Positions 1 through 11,536 of a stretch of 64,000 nt of DNA are shown one piece after another. The stretch covers positions 17,893,813-17,957,812 of the forward strand of contig LS997562.1 in the NCBI GenBank assembly GCA_000469685.2. The letters run 5' to 3'. Below the pieces are notes generated by a model. That model was given only the letters and a program-made list of their open reading frames with translations, made no database searches and was not told where the DNA came from. Origin of the DNA: Haemonchus contortus (taxonomy: Eukaryota > Nematoda > Chromadorea > Rhabditida > Trichostrongylidae). Position 1 is the stretch's first letter. Each line of letters starts with the position of its first letter. The position numbers and the translations under genes were made by a program.

Positions 1-1211
1 TGCTTTACCGACAAACAATACTTGACCTGCCTAGCTACCGTTGTTTTCCTGACTAGAAAATCTCCTTGAATCTGCAATTTAACATAATGCAACAAAATAG
101 CCCTCTCTCTCTGATCTACTCCTTCCCACTTACTTTTAACATGTCTTCTACCTCTTTGCGTGGGATCAGGCCGTGATACCAAATATGTGCTGTAAGTGCC
201 TTGTCTACCTGCTAAAATAAGGTGAATCAACCGAAGTATCCACATCTACTTAATTCAATAATCAGGCCGACATATCTTCAATCTCCAAGTACATCGGCTA
301 GCCACCCGTAACTCATTGCTAGGGCTACATAATCATTCAAACCGTTGCTACGATTCTTGATGGATGTCAAAAGGAGGCGCACGTCCCCAAAGGGATGGTA
401 AACGCCAAAGAATTCATCCCTGATCCGTTATCTTTATCACTGATCGTTTGATGATGATCAAAACACATAAAACAATAAAATCTCGCTTTAAGACCAAGGG
501 CTAAGTTAGGGTTGGAAAGAGCTTCAGTTAAGTACAACCTCACTTGTCCATTTGGGAGTACAACAGAAGGTGATCAATTGACAGCTATGCCGTCGCTAAG
601 GATGCATTAAAAAAATTCAGCAGTGATGTGGAGACAAACAGACAAGCCAAACTACAGATTAGAAATCAAGTAGTACCACTTGCAGAAGAAACCAGACCTT
701 GAACGCTTGAGCGGCTTCATCCTGGGGCTGCTGACGGTTAGAAGGCGCACTCGCTTGCTCTTTTTGAGGCTGCGGAGGGTTAGAAGGCGAACTTTTCTGC
801 TCTTGAACAACCTCAACAACTTTTCTGTTCTCAACCTAAACAGATCGCTTCAGTGTATCAGCGAACTTGCCAAGAATTGATCAACAAAAACAAATGTTCC
901 AGAGCTGTGCTCTTGCTGAAATGGTTTCTGCATCGTTTTTGAATGAAACTTCATATAGTGATATGTTGAAGAGGTCTGTCATTGACAACCAGTGTTTGTA
1001 AATGCTTATTTAACACAATGGAAATCATCCTATTGTACAGATTATTAGGAGAGGTCAGTAGTTGGCTTGAGGAGACGAGAACTCACTGCTGTTAAGCAGC
1101 AACCACTAACAACAAAATCCTCGCCTAATCCTGATTACAGCTCATAACCCGAAATTTTGGCTCGTGCTTGGGCTCCTGTGAGATGCCTCTAAATGCCCTC
1201 AAAATTCTACT
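1..1211. other. No recognisable gene; AT-rich flank
   Basis: Only short open frames occur. The two overlapping frames at 652-880 are low-complexity (Arg/Leu/Ser-rich, from a GCGCACTCGCTTG-type imperfect repeat) and look non-coding. Nothing else supported. Confidence 0.5.
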
Positions 1212-1407
1212 GGCTGCTTTCATAGTCTACGATTTGGCGAGCGACCGGTCGCGGACCCACCGAGTGAGCCTCCTCGACCGAGTTAGCGACTAGTCGCGCG
1301 CTCGGTCGGGGACGCGGCGCCAGCTATGGGCGCCGCCAAGCCTCCATCGGTCGCGCGACTAGTCGCGCGAATGGTCGCTCGCAAAATCGTGGACTATGAA
1401 AGCAACC
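1212..1407. mobile_element. GC-rich palindromic MITE
   Basis: About 196 bp with terminal inverted repeats of about 30 bp: left arm GGCTGCTTTCATAGTCTACG, right arm its imperfect reverse complement ending at 1407. The core is much richer in GC than its surroundings and repeats the self-complementary motif GCGACTAGTCGCGCG in both halves. No coding capacity. Confidence 0.7.
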
Positions 1408-1636
1408 ACTGAAGAGTTTAGTGGTCTTGGAAGGTTCTAGACTTTTGAACTTATTGAGACTATAAACGAGAGTTTCGAGACGAATAAACCACGTCAGGGC
1501 TAGTTTAGGCCTCCACTACTATGAGAATGGACAGGCGGCTCGAAAAAAGATACGGCTCGTCGTCACTCTGTGCGAGCACCAGCAAAAACCATTCGCTTTT
1601 GTTTTTCGCAATCGTCATCCATGGTAGACTCATAAT

Positions 1637-3790
1637 TCAACGAATATGTGCGAAGTCGTTCAACAGCTTCTGCAGCTGTTTTACGTGATCGACGAGCGCA
1701 TCCCCCAATCTCGCAGCAGGCCTACTCTTATATCGCGAAGATGCTACGGGAGCCCACTCAACTGTTCTTCTTGTCCATCTGTCATCAACTCTTCTCAATA
1801 TATGACCGGCCCAAATCTTGCGTTTTACATGCAATCCATCGAATCGCGGAGGCGAGACGTTCTGCGCATGTCGTTGTCTATATTCTTCGAATGTCCGAGA
1901 TGAACTTAAGACAAAGTCTTCTTGATATGTGTACCATCGATCCTAATTTCACCTTCGTCAGCCCAGGCATTTTTCATAAACTGTGTCTTTCTTTGATTGA
2001 TCAGCAGCAATACATTCCTCCTTGCTTTATTGATTCAGCAAGCATATTCTCAACTTCCGCAACTCTAATTGTAAAGAAAGAGATGTCTTCCGGAAAGCGG
2101 AGATTTGAGGGGAACCGTCCAACCACACTAGTGCCCTATTCGTTACAATCTAGCGACTACATAACCCACTGCAGCGGGGCTGTGAACAGCTCCGGCGGAA
2201 TAGTGTCGACTTGTCTTACACCCTTTCCTATGGGAACGGTGAGATTTCGTTATGATAGCTCCACAGTCGCGCTGCAGCGACTACTGCAGTCGACTAGTGT
2301 TCTTATATAGGGAGGGTCCAGCCCTTGATCGACTGACAGGCCCGCAATCGCTAAAAGCTTTTTCGCAAGTAAGGACAAGAGGCATTCGAAATTGTTGGCA
2401 CACTTCGATAACCATTGCGACCGCTTGGATAGTGTCTAGGCAGCTGCACTTTCGGAATTCGCCATGCTCTACAGGTTGAGCACCATCCAATGTTCCTGGC
2501 ATACAAATTAGAATGATCTTCGGGATGAGCTTGTGAAGCAATCTCAACAAGCTTAGTGGGCGGTGATTGCGAAGATCATCCCGGCCTCCCTCCTCGTGAA
2601 AGATGACCATCCGCGAGTTACTAAACTGGTTAGGTATCCTCTCCTTCTGGAGGTAGGCTTCATATGTGTTGCTCGTAGCCACGCCTGTAGTTCGGCTGAG
2701 GTCTTGTCGGAGCCTGGAGCAGTGATTTTCATGTTCGCAATTGCAACTCTCACCTCCAAAAGATCGAAGTGCTGCTCTGTCAAAGGAATTATTGGTTTCC
2801 GCACACGTGTCGTGGATCGGTACTGGTTGGTGTAGAACCTCTGTGTAACTTCCCCCATCTCAGTCTCGATGTTTTAGGTGTTCCGCCCTCCTTTTTCAAA
2901 CATAGAAATGGAATACCTGAAGGTCCCAGTATTTTTCAGATCAGTTCTATTAAGGGCTGGCTCCATTAGTCTCCACTCACTCTCGTGTAACTGAAGATTT
3001 CGCTGCACAGCTCGTCTGCAGCTGATATTTGCTTGCTGCTTGCAGCCTTTTCAATATGTGTTGCGTTCTGGTCGAGCCCCAAGTTTCTTTTTGCGCTGAG
3101 AAAATCCTTCGTCGCATCTAAAAAGCGAGTGGAGCTTCGAGCTCTTTGCGCAGTGGCGAGAGATCTTTTCTAGTTTTCGACTAAATCTAATCTCAGCACG
3201 AAGGAGTCGATTACTGGACACTGCAGAAAGATAGTACCACACCAACATCTACTGGGCACCACTTTCTCTCCGTCAATATGTGATCCACTTCAGCATGAGT
3301 TGTACCATTTGGGGGCTCCCATGTCCAACAGCGATGTCTTTTTTTCTGGGAAGAAGGTTGTCATGAGAGAGTCGAGCCGCCGACAGAAGTCTTGCCAGAC
3401 GGCTTCCGTTCCCATTCCTGTCCACCTTTCCGAACTGTTTGACCTGAACTCCTCCTCTGATGCTTCGCAGATCCTAGCGTTGAAGTATTCAACAGCAAAC
3501 ATGCTTCTTGCTGTGGATAATCATAAAACGCTTCGAGCTCTACTTCGTCATTTGTAGAATACGCAGAATAGCAGTTGACGGTCTCCAGGTGCGCATATCG
3601 TAGGCGTAGGATGGCGAAGCGAAGTGACAGGATCTCTGAGAATCAACGAGATGGGCAACAGAAGACTGCACGTTTCGCAGTGGAAGTTTTCTACCACGAA
3701 TAATTAGGGTACCATCACCCGTTCGTCGCACTTTGATCCATGCATAACGTATCCGGAGGTCCATGTTATCGCACTCAGCCCAACAAATCG
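1637..3790 (-). mobile_element. Decayed RTE-clade non-LTR retrotransposon, copy A
   Basis: Read from 3790 downwards: endonuclease pieces (GTLIIRGRKLPLRNVQ at about 3650-3700; LLRAEIRFSRKLEKISRH near 3180), reverse transcriptase (NHRPLSLLRLLHKLIPK near 2560; VPIGKGVRQVDTIPPELF near 2200; the catalytic box reads FPEDISFF instead of F-A-D-D) and the C-terminal tail AGHILRRVDDRWTRRTVEW near 1770. Frameshifts and stops throughout. The 220-codon open frame on the other strand (1648-2310) is its antisense and is not a gene. Confidence 0.85.
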
Positions 3791-5039
3791 AGGATCATTT
3801 TCGACCTTCTTACTTCAAACTTCGAAATAATGGAACGGGGGAAAGTTACAATTCCTTGAATGTGGCCTCGAGGCTAGATATATACCAAATGTTGCGATGG
3901 GCTTCGGCAGCTGAGTGAACGGCTTCGCAATGTTAAAGGAGTAGGTGTACAAAATAGAGGCAGTTTGGCCACAATTTAAAAAAATATACTGAAACAAGCC
4001 GAACAAGTGCACACAAGTAGATAGCGTCCCCATACAGCGACTCCAAGGGAACATATCAGAACATTCCGAAAAATCCGGGATTATGCAAAATTTTTGGCAG
4101 TAGTTCTGATGCAAACCACTATAATGCTTTTGATGGCCACCTTTCAACCACATATCGAGCTCATCGATAGCGATCGTTCAAAAAATAAATAAGCTGGATA
4201 GTCTATCCTCATCGTGGCTCGTCTCAATCAATCTCCTGTTTCGCTTCTTCTATTCCTTAGTGTACTGATCTGCCTATTATGAGATACATCACATTCTCTT
4301 CTCCAACTCAGTTGCTGAGTAAACGATATAGCCGACAATGTTAGGGTAAGTCAAAGTAAATGAAGCACGACCCACTGGTTCAGCAACGGGTGAAGGGCCC
4401 TTAGCAGACTTCATCTCAACATCTCTGAAAACGATCAGTTTTCCTGAGTAGATGAAGATGCATGAATTGATCCTCCTATTTTTTTGAAATCATAGCACAC
4501 ACAGCATTATTGGCTTTCATTCATAGTTGTCGCATTTCCATTCTTGCCGTATGATAGTAATCGCGAAGCCAGTCTAACCCGTCCTCAAGCGGCATGCTGC
4601 TGGGTTGCGCGGAGAAGGTGAGACTAACTGGAGAGCATAATTCACATTAATTGTATAGCGCAGTTATCCATCGTAGAATAACCTAAGCTAATCTCTGAAA
4701 CCTGTTAACCGGCAAAAATGAATGCTTGCTTGACAAAGCGAATTTTACAAGGTAGTGTCGCAAACATCTTCTCACTGACAACAAAGAAGCGCTGAAAAGG
4801 TCATACTTTTCATTATTTCTGGGCAGGTCAAGCATCCGCTGGGAAAAGAACGGATGAAAAATTGTTTCTTCGATCCTCACCAGCTCGATTTTATGAGTTT
4901 GCTTAGAGTTCGCACATTCCTAGACCATCTCCATCTACGTGGTTACTGCCTTTCATGTAAGTAGATAAGCAATACATAAGTTACAGTTACATGAATACCC
5001 GTTACGGGAAGTCTTCTTTTTCTGAGGGATCTTTAGACA
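3791..5039. other. Interspersed sequence without recognisable gene
   Basis: A 112-codon open frame on the minus strand (3815-4153; Cys/His/Phe-rich, no known domain) is the only sizeable one and has no supporting splice or start context. The rest is AT-rich. Confidence 0.4.
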
Positions 5040-7165
5040 GTGACGAGGCTACGTGGTGTGACCACAAGTTCCGGGTCGTGGACTAATTTGCGGACAAAAA
5101 GCTTCTCGAAACATGCAAGTGGCTCTACTTCCGCTCCAGCAGTTCTCGTTACCTACGCGCCAACATCGGTCTACGAAGAAGTGCAGGTGGAGTCGTTTTA
5201 TGGACTTGGGGAGGCTCCTCGAAACATACTTTTTGAATGGTCATTGTCGGCCAACACCAAAATTCGCTCCAGAAGAACGGCTGGAGAGCTTTACATCGTT
5301 TCCACAGGAAGGAATGGAATGAGCTGCGTGAAAGATTGTCGAAGTATGTCATGTCTGCTCACACCATCCAGCTTCCAGAAGCCCTTCTGTATAAGGCGGA
5401 CTTATTGTTAGTAGACATTTGGTAGGCAATTCCATGTGAAGTGAATCACATCATCTTCTAACGAAAATTTCTCTAACAGACGTCATGCCCTTCCAAAGTT
5501 ATACACAAATCGGACCAGCGTTCCCTCTGCGCGAGATTTTGTTGTTCAGTGCATCGAAAGAAGTTGCGTAGTTAAAGTAAAATGCCGAGCTTCTGGGAAT
5601 ATCTCTTTATCGACAACAGAAAAAAGTATAATCGGTTCGTTGAACATCTTCTCGACACTGCTATAAAACCGGTGAGCCTACGAGCTCTTTAGAGACATCT
5701 TTACAAAATCCTCGAGCTGATACGTCATAGTTTCGACGAGCTGCAGGCAATCACCAACTAACGTCCGAACATATGAAGTTATACAGAGATACGACGAAGA
5801 AAGGTTCGAACCAGAAAAGAAGAGTACTTCTGGGGGAAGCTGCCGAAACTGGAAAGAACAATGTCCGTTAGAGCTTCTCCTTCCACGGGACTGGAATGGC
5901 TTCTGCCAATCGTACTGAAAGAAAAGCTACTGCTACTTTAGAGGCACCCAGGTCATGTGCGACTTCTACTCGGATATCTCCTACAGTCACCTCTGCCACC
6001 TCTGCCCGCCCACTTACCCCTAAGCCAGGATGCATATTCCCTTCCTTCGTTCTCCCTTTCAGAATTCGACACGTTGTCACGTCTGCAAAGAAGTGTACAA
6101 AACCCGTTACCGATAGGATTATCAGGACATTTCGAGAGCCTTCCACTAGTTAGCCTCATAAGTCCGGCTCGACTTTTCACACTGTTCCTGCAGAAATACA
6201 AATTGCCTATGTTGACTAGTTAAACTAGCAGGAAGATGTTGACAGATAAGAAGGGAGACCCAGAGGATCGTGGCAGCAGTTGCCTAAATGAACTCTTCAC
6301 TCAGGTAATCTTCGAGACGACTGGCAGAATGTTGGATGAAAGACACCTATGCGAGAAAGCAGCGTTTCGGAGAGAGTAAAGTACAATTTATCGCATCCGA
6401 ATCGTTTAAAGTGTTGTTAAAGTATTACGAGAGATTGCAGGATGTCCTCTTTTCTCGCTTCGTCGATTTTATGGTCTTCGATACTTATGAGATAGAAGAG
6501 CGCCGGGCAATCAGAGCGTTTTTACAAGGTACATAAGGATGCAACGTGAACTCTAGAACATCATGCGCCATTTGGAATAGGAGGACATGGGAACAAAGGT
6601 GGTAGTCGCTACTCACGTTATTCTCCTCTTTACCTCACGTTATTCTCCTCTTTACAGAACATCGTGGAGGCCGGCGTAATATGAAAGCAGCTGCGAAGAG
6701 ATGGCTTGAGAAGGGTGCGGTCCTTCCTGCTTTGACATACGCCTAAGAGACTTGGACGCTACGAAAGCAGCCTGACCATGCTTCAGCGTCATTCAACGCT
6801 ATGTGGAAAAGATAATACTGGTCGGTACACGCAAATGCAAACATGAATCCGGAGTTCCGAGGTCCCCTGATGGATGAAGATCAGGGACGCCGTTGCTCAC
6901 GCCATTCAAATGAAGATCAGGTGAGCCGAACGCCTCATATGATTGATATGCTATTTTGTGTTCGTTGAACCAGGGGGGTTACTGACTGGTCTCTCGGAAA
7001 TCAAACGAACACTGCTACCCGGTTCTAATGCTTCTTTGGGGAGTTCTGAACAAATGGAATGCCATGCACTTTGCCCTAGACCGAAGGCGATTCACTGGAC
7101 TACTGTAGCTCGAATGGATACGTTACTGGCAAAGAAAATCGATGACTGCCGAGTCGACAGGTGAC
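5040..7165 (+). mobile_element. Decayed RTE retrotransposon, copy B, internally deleted
   Basis: Endonuclease remnant at 5110-5410 (VLVTYAPTSVYEEVQVESFY, later IRSRRTAGELYIVSTGRNGM, with frame changes). A reverse-transcriptase end piece lies near 6560 (NIMRHLE), and the C-terminal part near 6720-6800 reads VLPALTYA, stop, ETWTLRKQPDH. Most of the reverse transcriptase is missing. A 20-bp segment (TCACGTTATTCTCCTCTTTA) is repeated in tandem at about 6615-6655. Confidence 0.75.
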
Positions 7166-7329
7166 AACAACGATTTACAGGTAACTTCGCTCTTTTAAAA
7201 TAAAACTTTCTCTATATAATCCTGTTTTCAGGTTAGTTTGTACAACATGTCCAACTTTTCTCAGATAGTTGCTTGTAAATCCACATGTGTGTATATTGGC
7301 TTTGACATTTCCAAGGCTAGGCAACTTTA

Positions 7330-7720
7330 TTGAGCTCGAGTTTCGGTATGGAAGACCGACTCAAAGGCAAACTTCTGTGTGGAATTAGCAACCCGTCCTC
7401 CCTCCCATCCACACAATGACTGTAAACTTGCAGAAGTCGAAGAAAGACGGAAGGTTTGTGGCAGACAGTCCAGAACGCCTCCACTGCTCCCCACGCGAGA
7501 AAGCATCAGAACGCAAATTACCATGGATGGTGTGCCAGGAGGGAATCCTTTCACCCGCTAATTCCACCCCGCTCCGTGAATCTCGATGTTAAGTACTCTA
7601 GCCATCCTTTCCTAGGACCAACCTCTGCGTTGGAGTCAGCGACGATGACGTCCAAAAAAGGATGGTTCTATCTGTTGGGCCCTAACGGATTTAAAAGGAA
7701 CTCCTCTAACTCTATTTGAC
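7330..7720 (-). mobile_element. RTE endonuclease/5' fragment, copy C
   Basis: On the minus strand the frame gives VIVADSNAEVGPRK, the degenerate form of the endonuclease motif (G-D-F/S-N-A-K-x-G/V-P-R/K-R). It is followed by the block with GEQWRRSGLSATNLPSFFDF, typical of the same hookworm elements. The motif aspartate of G-D-F-N-A survives as AD. Broken by shifts. Confidence 0.6.
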
Positions 7721-9600
7721 ATAGCTTGGTGTTGGTGCGTTGGCGACAAATGTTGGCAGAGTTGGATAGATTAAGGCAGGGAGTCGTGCCACATCTTATC
7801 AATTGCAAAAGTCCTGGTGGGCGTTTGCTCAAGTTGCTCCGCTCTGAAACGGGTTAACAGCACTTTTGAAAGAACTAGACCTGAACCTACATGAGATTGG
7901 AAGTCATACTATGTAGTGCACGATGAAAACGGTTTCTGAGTGCTTCTCCTAGCAATACCCTGTGGCCCCCAAGAGTAACAGGAGGGACACTGTTGAGCCC
8001 CAAAACTTAACAGCTAGAGCATAATGAGTGTCTCGCTACCGGCTGCCCCGGACTTCCCGCCCCTGGATCGATGTCACGTCAGGCAACTGTCGAGACGATA
8101 CAGACTGCAATATTCGTTCTGGGACCCTCACACATGAGCTGATCGCCGAGTGATGAGGGAATGTTTTTCTTCCATTTTTTATGCTCTGTTACTCTTCTCG
8201 CTGCTGCGATTCTAATTTTTACCATGAGAGGCTGAAAACGTGGACAATTTTGCTCTTACTAGAGTTTTTTGGGTAATTTAGGCTTATGAGTGATTGCATT
8301 TCTGCTTATGTAGTCAGCTATTCGCATCAGGACGCATTGACACACATCGTGCAGCTTGCCCAAACACCCGTTCTTCTTCATTTTTCTGGTCTCATTCTCG
8401 TCCAGCCCTTTTTTTAAGGATTTTTGAAGCCCTCTTTCACTTTGGGAGGACCGATTCACGCAGTTTCTTCGCCTTCGTTGCAGAATTTTCCATCTTATTT
8501 TCCATTTTTCGTCACAATCAGGATTACCCAAAATCATCGTGAAATGTTCCTTCAATTACACGCTGATGGGAAGTCAATGGAACGAGTTTCAAAACATGCA
8601 GTTTTGATAAGAGCCCTATTATCCCTGCCCTACCTACAAATTGACACGTGTCTCTCTCTCTGAATTCAAACTCAGATTTCTCATTTCATTTTAACCAAAG
8701 TAGTGTTCCATACTTTTGCCTACGAGATCTAGCTGATTTCATAGACGACAAAGCCTTCCTTCTACTCATGCTCATCTTCTATTTGGATTCGTTTCCTGCA
8801 ATGATTTGAACGATTATATTACCTTTTTTGGAAGCACTACATCGTTAGTATATTTTACTGGAACTAGACTGAGAAAAATCGTTTATGGTCACGATTCACT
8901 GGTAAATTACTTTAATCGTGGAGCAGATGTGGTTTAGGAATGTTTCCAAAGAATACAGGGAGCAATTCATGGTTAGAATTACTAATTTCACTTCATTCAC
9001 TAATGATTTGTTGCACAAGTTATTGCAATATGCATAATTGCTCTGAAACCCCTTTGCCTTTTAGGAGATGAATGCTCATTCAATGCCACCTGCAATCTTT
9101 TGCATGCAAGAGTCGGAAGGGGCTCAGGAAAACCCTTCGTGATTTCATTACTAAGCGCACAGAAGGCTATGAACAACATATAGAAGCAGACCGAGGACAA
9201 AGCCTGAAATAGTAGAAACTCAGAAGGTTCGAAGGATGGACTATTATAATAGTCCGGTTTGCGAGTTATAATAGTCCAAAACAGAGAAGGTTGCTAACTC
9301 GCTCAAGTGGAGATACGCATCAATGCATAGTTTTCCCTGTTAATAAAATTTTCGCGGCGAAAGCAATCTTCAACTAATAAGAAGATTGCCTAAGCTCTTA
9401 TAAGAACAGAGAAATAATGGTTCACCGATGAGGTCGCGGGCAAGGGTATGGGATCGTCGCCATCACCGGTGTAAAAATTGACAAAGACATGGATTTAAAG
9501 AGAATATTGGTAGAGATCTGAAGCTTACCCGACATCACAACTTGGATCAGCCCGTGATCCTCCTAGCAAGGCGGTATTGAAGACCACATAGCCGAGCTCG
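7721..9600. other. No recognisable gene
   Basis: The only longer open frames are 98 codons minus (8259-8555, Lys/Arg-rich) and its antisense; neither shows a domain. A short perfect palindrome, GGACTATTATAATAGTCC, lies at 9238-9255, with half of it repeated at 9264-9276. Confidence 0.4.
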
Positions 9601-9619
9601 TCAAAGAGTGGTGCCGGCT

Positions 9620-10975
9620 GCTCGACTACACTTCACTAAGCATAAACCTATCGCGAGCCAAGGTGTACTGGTGGATCGTATTCACTCGAGAGACACAATT
9701 CATAGCATTCATTAAATTCGTACTTCGTTCAGAGCCTACGTGAAGAAGTCTGACCATCGCGTTGGCGGCCGTGTTAGAATTTGCTAGATGCCCCGAGGGA
9801 ACCAGCCAGTAAACGTCCCAGCCCTGTCCAAAACCTTGCTTCCTCGCATGGCCGTACTTCACCTAGTATTCTTGCAATCCTGTTCGGGATGGCGCTTGCG
9901 AAAAGCTTCTAGATCACAGATAGCAAGCAGATTGGGCGATAGTTGTCAATATCGTAAGGATCACCCTTCTTGTACAGCAACTTGGTCTTGCTAGTTTTCC
10001 ATGACGTGGAAACTTCGCATTCGGACAGGTATCGCGTGAAGAGCCTATCCTGAGTTCCGGCGATAAGTGTTGGAAGACTTTTAGGACGTTCTGGTATGAT
10101 CCTATCGACCGGGCGCCGTGCAACTTTACATCGACGTGATGAAATGTAGACTTCCGGAAGTGAGAACCGGAGGAGGGATTATTCGTGATCCAAGTAGAAG
10201 TCATAGATGACCTTTTCACTGCCTTTCGAGATACAATAACTGTTCCGTCAACACGAAGTCATCTTGATCTTGTAAATTGTGAGTCTCCGTTATGCTTTGC
10301 GAATACTCCATCCGACTTCGACGGCTCCGTCCATAACGACTACTATTCGCTCTTTCAGACGTTTCTCTATCGCTTCTCTGCACAGTTTCGCAAGTTCGGT
10401 TTTTTGATGACTGCGTGTTAGAATTCGCGGTATTTCACATAGGCGTACCAGCTCAACAATCTGCGGAGCGAGATCACAGTTCATGAACGTCTTGTGGCTT
10501 CGTTCCTGAACTTCACAGCTCTCTCTACTCGCATGAGGAGCAGGATCAGCAAAACGATGGTCCGATCCCGTGAAAACTTCGGAAAAACAGCGACGTCAGT
10601 CAGGCAAGCCCTTGAAGATCATGTGGTCTATTTCATCATGAAGCTGTCCATCAAGCGACTCACATGTCCGCCGCAAATGAAAGAGCTTCAACAACTGCGA
10701 GCTACCATGGATGGTGCAGATTGATTAACTCAGAGTCATTCACTCTGTTTATTCCATTTCATTAAAAACCGTGAGTCCCCACGTGGAGCTCTACAGCCGT
10801 TCTCTTGGGGACAATCTTGGCGTAGGAATCACCGACGATTATCTTGAAGATAGTATGAGCCTCAAGAGATCCAGATAAAACGCTTTCGACTTCTCTTCTT
10901 CGTGGAATCATGTTAATGTGGGGGCAACGAAGATTGTTAAAGATTAGGTGTGGCCAAATCTTCTTGATCACAAAT
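9620..10975 (-). mobile_element. Decayed RTE retrotransposon, copy D
   Basis: From 10975 downwards: endonuclease piece TIFKIIVGDSYAKIVPKRTA followed by VELHVGTHGF, a frameshifted linker, then the start of reverse transcriptase in shifted frames (KLARPSCCTRRVILTILTTI corresponds to the K-T-S-K-T-V-L-L-Y-K-K-G-D-P region). Truncated before the catalytic palm. Confidence 0.75.
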
Positions 10976-11164
10976 GTCCGCTTTAGGTTGTCAAACGTTC
11001 AACAATTAGATGTTAATAACCAAGTGCGTGGTGTTCACTGTTAGGGCGTAATAGAGCGCAGTTCTTACCATCCAATCCCTTATCATCGCTATCAATTCTT
11101 ACCAGATCCCATTGCATCTCTCACCACTACCACCTATCTCTGTCATTTATGGAGCAGAAATTTG

Positions 11165-11266
11165 GTGTGTCGGTTTGTAAGTTTCTCAGTGTGTCGGTGT
11201 GTCGGTTTGTAAGTTTATCGGTGTGTCGGTGTGTCGGTTTGTATGTTCGACGGTCTGTCCGTCCGC
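11165..11266 (+). repeat. GTGTCGGT minisatellite
   Basis: Tandem, slightly diverged repeats of GTGTGTCGGTTTGTAAGTTT-type units. Creates spurious open frames on both strands. Confidence 0.75.
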
Positions 11267-11344
11267 AAAAATTATGATTACGATAAAGGTAGTGATATGG
11301 ATAATCCAGCTCTGTCCTACGTTCCTATGTATTTCTTCACTCAA

Positions 11345-11377
11345 GGGGGGGGGGGGGGGAGGGGGAGGGGGGAGGGG
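11345..11377 (+). repeat. G-run tract
   Basis: Fifteen G followed by GGGGG, GGGGGG and GGGG runs separated by single A. It could form a G-quadruplex; a similar 13-G run lies at 16985-16997. Confidence 0.8.
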
Positions 11378-11404
11378 CATTTCTAATTGCTCAGTAAATG
11401 TTAG

Positions 11405-11536
11405 GGATGGGAGCCCGGCATAAGCCGGGCGACTCAACTGGTGTATTGAAGTAAAAGGATAAAGTTTTTGGCCAGCCGATGTACAAGTCAGTGCTTTCAT
11501 CCTCCCAGACGATTCTAGTCCAATTATCCGACCTCA
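11405..11536 (-). mobile_element. tRNA-derived SINE, 3' half, split by an inserted element
   Basis: Carries the SINE core also seen at 20690-20890 and 63420 (GAAAGCACTGACTTGT on the minus strand) and a stem GAGCCCGGC/GCCGGGC at its end. It is cut at 11536 by the inverted-repeat element and resumes at 13494. Confidence 0.55.

Noticed and set aside
1648..2310. 220-codon open frame on the + strand
   Set aside because: It is antisense to the reverse transcriptase of RTE copy A; no domain of its own.
11199..11500. Open frame ending in a poly-Pro/poly-Gly tract
   Set aside because: Produced by the GTGTCGGT minisatellite and the G-run.
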